NCBI RefSeq assembly: GCF_000003605.2
Contig: NW_003130374.1
Location: 29,857 to 41,564, forward strand
Direction of reading: 5' to 3'
DNA: 11,708 bases
DNA from: Saccoglossus kowalevskii
Lineage: Eukaryota > Hemichordata > Enteropneusta > Harrimaniidae
The notes below the pieces were generated by a model. The model was given only the letters and a program-made list of their open reading frames with translations. It was not told where the DNA came from and made no database searches. The position numbers and the translations under genes are program-made. Below are positions 10,101-11,708 of this stretch, in pieces; positions within the stretch are counted from its first letter, which is position 1; each line of letters begins with the position of its first letter.

Positions 10101-11403
10101 GCCAATGATGGTTGCTGATGGCAACGATTGGGAAATACAGCCATACAAGGCTAATTGTTTAGAACCAGGTTTTTTTTGTCAAGAATATTCGGAATTATAA
10201 CAGACCTTATAACAGAAATGTTATTTTTTTTTATTTTGGCAATGTAACCATGACTTTTGTAAAGAATTGTGAGATGAGGATTGTCAATGATTTCAAATAA
10301 ATGAGCGTTGCATCCTGTAAAATTGTATTCATAGACAAAAGAACATACATAACATATGTGAAAACTGTACTTATTTTTACAGGACTTGATACACAAGCTG
10401 AAAAATGGTTAAAATGATATTAGTTCTGAATATTGCATAACATCTCTCAGCGGGCAGATCGCCTGGTATGTTCAGTCGGCTGCTTTGTATTTTTAATACT
10501 TGCATCCTATAGAAAAGTATCACATTTCTGACTCCTACTTTCTAAATCTGGCCAAACCCCTGCACTTTCTATGGCGCGACTACTACAACCGACTTTCTAT
10601 TTATACGTCTAACAGGCATCACAATTTATCTTCATCAGTAGTCAGAACTACAGATACCTAAGTTGAGTGATAATTAACATTGCTGATCAAATGAAACGAG
10701 ACGTAATTAATAAATACAATGTATAAACATAGACTATGATATGAATCACCGAATTCACAAGATGACTTTCTGAGACTGCAAATGCAAACCCAAATAATGT
10801 CGAACGTTCCATTCTGTGATAATAGAAACGAGCAGCAGTCGCCAAAGTCTAATAATGTCAACTAAAGCAGATTTCTCTATCTCACTAAAAATCTACATCT
10901 AACTCTAATATCACTGCCTGTACCCACCTTCTTTTGCAGCAAGCGTGCCCTGGCCTTCTTGGCTTTCAATTCTGCATACTGTTTTCTCTTCTTTAGAATG
11001 GTTTCTGGAACTTCAGGAAGCTTTTTCGCTTCACTGTTTATGAAGAACATAAAAACAACATTTAAATTCTACGATAAAGTATAGAAATCTACAACAAATG
11101 ACGAGTTTAACAGAATTCAGGGCGACGAAATAAACAAACCAGGCAAAAATATTGAAGACAATTTTTGCTCTGTGAAGAAAACATGCCCATGTTTCGGAAA
11201 TCGTGTATATTTACATGCACTCATCCATATCGAGAATGAATTTCTCGAAACGCGTTTTATTTGTAAAGCCTTATATCACCACACATAAATAGAGGAACAT
11301 ATACGGTAACTAATTCGAGAGCAATAAAGATAGAAAAGAAGTATTAACATCAGATGGCAGTGGATTTTATTTATCTATCGCAACACACATACCCGTCCGC
11401 CAT
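6962..11403 (-). CDS. RPL7: Ribosomal protein L7 (uL30), six coding exons
   Basis: This gene encodes the 60S subunit protein uL30/eL7, an rRNA-binding structural protein of cytosolic ribosomes. The six exons join in frame (phases 2, 0, 2, 2, 1 at the five junctions) to 246 residues; the human protein is 248. Residues 1-75 form the Lys/Arg-rich N-terminal extension (L30_N), with the family stretch [12 protein letters not shown] early in it. The conserved block [18 protein letters not shown] spans about 78-95 and leads into the L30 core, with INGVSP at 96-101, LRLRQIFNG at about 111-119 and EPYIAWGYPNLK across the exon 4/5 junction at 135-146. The C-terminal block has [25 protein letters not shown] and [13 protein letters not shown]. 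All introns are GT-AG. There are no stops, frameshifts or missing blocks, so it looks like a working intron-containing gene and not a processed pseudogene. The start was chosen because ATG GCG GAC lies just below the promoter and splices in frame. Confidence 0.96.
7260..7320 (+). mobile_element. Lone end related to the 2228-2356 inverted-repeat element
   Basis: Reading plus, the order of short blocks TTAAAGGGCG, GTCGTCGCGCC, CGAGATATATGGG and CTCGTA follows the reverse complement of 2356-2308 (TTAAAGGGCG, GTCGTCACGCC, CGATATGGGACTCATA), with gaps. No matching second end is seen nearby, so this is either a degraded or solo copy, or the shared piece is a regulatory module. The alignment was made by eye. 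Confidence 0.4.
7288..7299. promoter_or_regulatory. NRF1-like site
   Basis: CACGCATGCGCG matches 11 of 12 positions of the NRF1 consensus YGCGCAYGCGCR. It sits 28 bases before the ATG at 7327, a position usual for NRF1 in animal promoters. Function is inferred from the motif only. Confidence 0.3.
7674..7783 (-). CDS. RPL7: RPL7 coding exon 5 (residues 142-177)
   Basis: The acceptor is ACTATAG|T and the donor is G|GTAAGT. The exon encodes [20 protein letters not shown] and [16 protein letters not shown]. This matches the family stretch YPNL-x-SV-x-ELIYKRG-x-GK. The polypyrimidine tract before the acceptor is weak by eye, but reading frame and homology fix the boundary. Confidence 0.95.
7784..8174 (-). 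other. RPL7 intron 4, about half occupied by a short mobile element
   Basis: A 391-base intron in which 7851-8048 is the short copy of the interspersed family also found in intron 2. The remainder is plain AT-rich sequence with normal splice ends. Confidence 0.8.
7851..8048 (+). mobile_element. Interspersed element, short copy (one internal unit)
   Basis: This copy shares its left end (AACAAGCAGC, then AGCTCTGCTGTTAGC at 7873-7887) and right end (ACAATCAGTAATATGA, then a terminal hairpin) with the copy at 9215-9734. The right hairpin is 8021-8048, AGCTCTG pairing with CAGAGCT. Between the ends is a single copy of the internal unit, recognised by ATATCAAAG and GACTTGCGGTTTTCAAGAAG. It encodes nothing, so it is non-autonomous. 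Target-site duplications are not clear. Orientation is assigned by placing the hairpin at the right. Confidence 0.7.
8175..8312 (-). CDS. RPL7: RPL7 coding exon 4 (residues 96-140)
   Basis: The acceptor is TTTTCAG|T and the donor is GG|GTAAGT. The exon encodes [19 protein letters not shown], then the [20 protein letters not shown] region and EPYIAW, which is the centre of the L30 fold. The first base completes Gly95 and the last two bases start Gly141. Confidence 0.96.
8344..8373. repeat. 10-bp perfect inverted repeat (hairpin)
   Basis: GATGTATCAC and GTGATACATC are exact inverse copies separated by 10 bases. In the RPL7 transcript this lies 32-61 bases upstream of exon 4, next to the likely branch-point zone of intron 3. 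Confidence 0.6.
8416..8444. repeat. 7-bp inverted repeat
   Basis: GACAGGT and ACCTGTC flank a 15-base loop in RPL7 intron 3. A stem this short may be chance. Confidence 0.35.
8870..8922. repeat. (AT)n/(AC)n compound microsatellite
   Basis: Alternating AT runs broken by GCAC and ACATAC end in ACACACAC. In RPL7 RNA this reads as UG repeats followed by UA repeats, beginning about 13 bases after the intron 3 donor. Confidence 0.9.
8936..9102 (-). CDS. RPL7: RPL7 coding exon 3 (residues 40-94)
   Basis: The acceptor is TTGCAG|TCG and the donor is GG|GTAGGT. The exon encodes the rest of the basic extension and the hallmark [17 protein letters not shown] block. An open frame continues upstream of 9102 into the intron, but the acceptor and family similarity place the exon boundary there. 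Confidence 0.95.
9103..10927 (-). other. RPL7 intron 2 (1.8 kb), contains a mobile element and an open frame
   Basis: This is the largest intron of the gene. Its 3' part holds the long copy of the interspersed family at 9215-9734. Its middle has a plus-strand open frame ending at 10200 (see findings) that includes the 16-bp palindrome CAAATGTGCACATTTG at 10070-10085. The stretch 10201-10927 shows nothing recognisable apart from T- and A-rich runs. Confidence 0.8.
9215..9734 (+). mobile_element. Interspersed element, long copy (three internal units)
   Basis: The ends match the 7851-8048 copy: AACAAGCAGC at the left, AGCTCCGCTGTTAGC at 9239-9253, and ACAATCAGTAATATGA plus a hairpin at the right. 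The hairpin, 9700-9734, pairs AGCTCCGCTGT with ACAGCAGAGCT (one mismatch). The inside holds three diverged tandem units starting near 9311, 9464 and 9614, so the period is about 150 bases. The first two share TATCAAAGCAATCG and ACAAAAATATTCA blocks. The left motif equals the left hairpin arm, so its inverse is the right arm, giving subterminal inverted repeats. No coding capacity is visible. Confidence 0.7.
10928..11033 (-). CDS. RPL7: RPL7 coding exon 2 (residues 5-39)
   Basis: The acceptor is AAACAG|T and the donor is AAG|GTGGGT. The exon encodes the basic N-terminal extension, including [13 protein letters not shown] and [11 protein letters not shown], which matches the start of the L30_N region of animal RPL7. 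It ends at a codon boundary. Confidence 0.93.
11034..11392 (-). other. RPL7 intron 1, no further feature seen
   Basis: A 359-base GT-AG intron that separates the start-codon exon from exon 2. A weak C-box-like TGGATGA near 11226 and a CTGA near 11116 were examined as a C/D snoRNA, but no closing stem pairs. Confidence 0.75.
11393..11403 (-). CDS. RPL7: RPL7 coding exon 1 (start codon, 11 bases)
   Basis: The exon encodes M-A-D and two bases of a Gly codon. The 5' splice site is GG|GTATGT. The context AAAATGG around the ATG is good for initiation. The very short first coding exon just after the start codon is common in ribosomal protein genes. Joining it to exon 2 completes a GGT Gly codon and gives MADGEAKK. 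Confidence 0.88.
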
Positions 11404-11490
11404 TTTGTTGTTGGCCCAAAAGAACGAACATCCGGGAACCTTGGGCAACGTGCAACCTCGTTCTACGAGGTCGGATTGGCGATCGCCGGT
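11404..11490 (-). promoter_or_regulatory. RPL7: RPL7 promoter and short TOP-like 5' UTR
   Basis: Reading on the minus strand, TTCTTTTGGG at 11424-11415 offers a C followed by pyrimidines at 11422. This is the expected 5'-TOP start of ribosomal protein mRNAs and would give a 19-base leader. A CCAAT box (ATTGG on plus, 11475-11479) lies about 55 bases upstream of that start. A CGGATG ETS-like core is near 11430. The segment is CpG-enriched against AT-rich surroundings. It contains the palindrome GGCGATCGCC (11478-11487) and a 6-bp hairpin ACCTCG/CGAGGT (11455-11471). No TATA box lies at the usual distance. The start site is inferred. Confidence 0.6.
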
Positions 11491-11708
11491 TACGCCTTTA
11501 ATACCGTGTTACATAACTATATAAGCTAACAGGACAAAATCAAAAATAAAAATAAAAATACCTAAGTAGAATAAAATGCTATAAAACTGATAAAACACAG
11601 TAATCCTAAAATTGTCACCTGACTGGAGGTCATAGTTGAAACTAGTATAAAGTTGGTCACATCACAGTCCCTCTATCACCGGTCTCGAAACGCCTATTGT
11701 TTAGGGGG
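11491..11708. other. RPL7 upstream flank to window end
   Basis: AT-rich with the AAAAT run. No divergent gene start is recognised, though a divergent neighbour could begin past the window. Confidence 0.5.
11535..11560. repeat. (AAAAT)n short A-rich repeat
   Basis: Four to five AAAAT-type units in the RPL7 upstream flank. Confidence 0.8.

Noticed and set aside
9939-10148. 69-codon minus-strand frame in RPL7 intron 2
   Set aside because: It is the antisense shadow of the plus-strand frame there and does not connect to RPL7 exons.
10571-10586. GGCGCGACTACTACA as an inverse partner of 7270-7286 GTAGTCGTCGCGCC
   Set aside because: The resemblance spans only about 15 bases. The interval would enclose several RPL7 exons, so it cannot be one small transposon.
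11115-11230. C/D snoRNA in RPL7 intron 1
   Set aside because: The C box is imperfect (TGGATGA), the flanks of the C and D boxes do not pair, and no C'/D' boxes are seen. Other introns also gave no convincing C/D pair.

Overview
The window is eukaryotic nuclear DNA, most likely from an invertebrate animal. It is AT-rich, has long stretches without genes, carries simple repeats and interspersed elements, and holds one spliced gene with GT-AG introns. The phylum cannot be read from the sequence.

The one gene that can be supported fully is on the minus strand, 11403 down to 6962. It encodes cytosolic large-subunit ribosomal protein uL30 (RPL7). Six coding exons join without a frame break into 246 residues plus stop: 11393-11403, 10928-11033, 8936-9102, 8175-8312, 7674-7783 and 6962-7170. 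A compact, CpG-containing promoter with a minus-strand CCAAT box and a short pyrimidine start tract lies just above 11403. An ATTAAA poly(A) signal lies about 45 bases below the stop.

Layout. 1-5473 is gene-poor DNA with a C-run hairpin, a (GTT)n tract, a ~100-bp TTTA microsatellite, a 129-bp inverted-repeat (MITE-like) element at 2228-2356 and a degenerate ~70-bp repeat near 4.5 kb. 5475-6131 is a very uniform minisatellite of fifteen 44-bp units. 6132-6890 is unremarkable spacer. 6895-11422 is the RPL7 transcription unit. 11425-11708 is promoter and upstream flank.

The main interest is inside the RPL7 introns. Introns 4 and 2 hold two copies of one interspersed family with common ends but different numbers of an internal ~150-bp unit (one versus three). 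This architecture resembles non-autonomous Helentron/DINE/pearl-type elements. Intron 5 holds a CpG-rich stretch that resembles the ends of the 2228-2356 element and is followed on the plus strand by a short ATG-led, exon-like reading frame. Intron 2 also holds an 80-codon plus-strand open frame of unknown status. No CRISPR, tRNA, rRNA or convincing snoRNA was found, and I see no new multi-gene system here.
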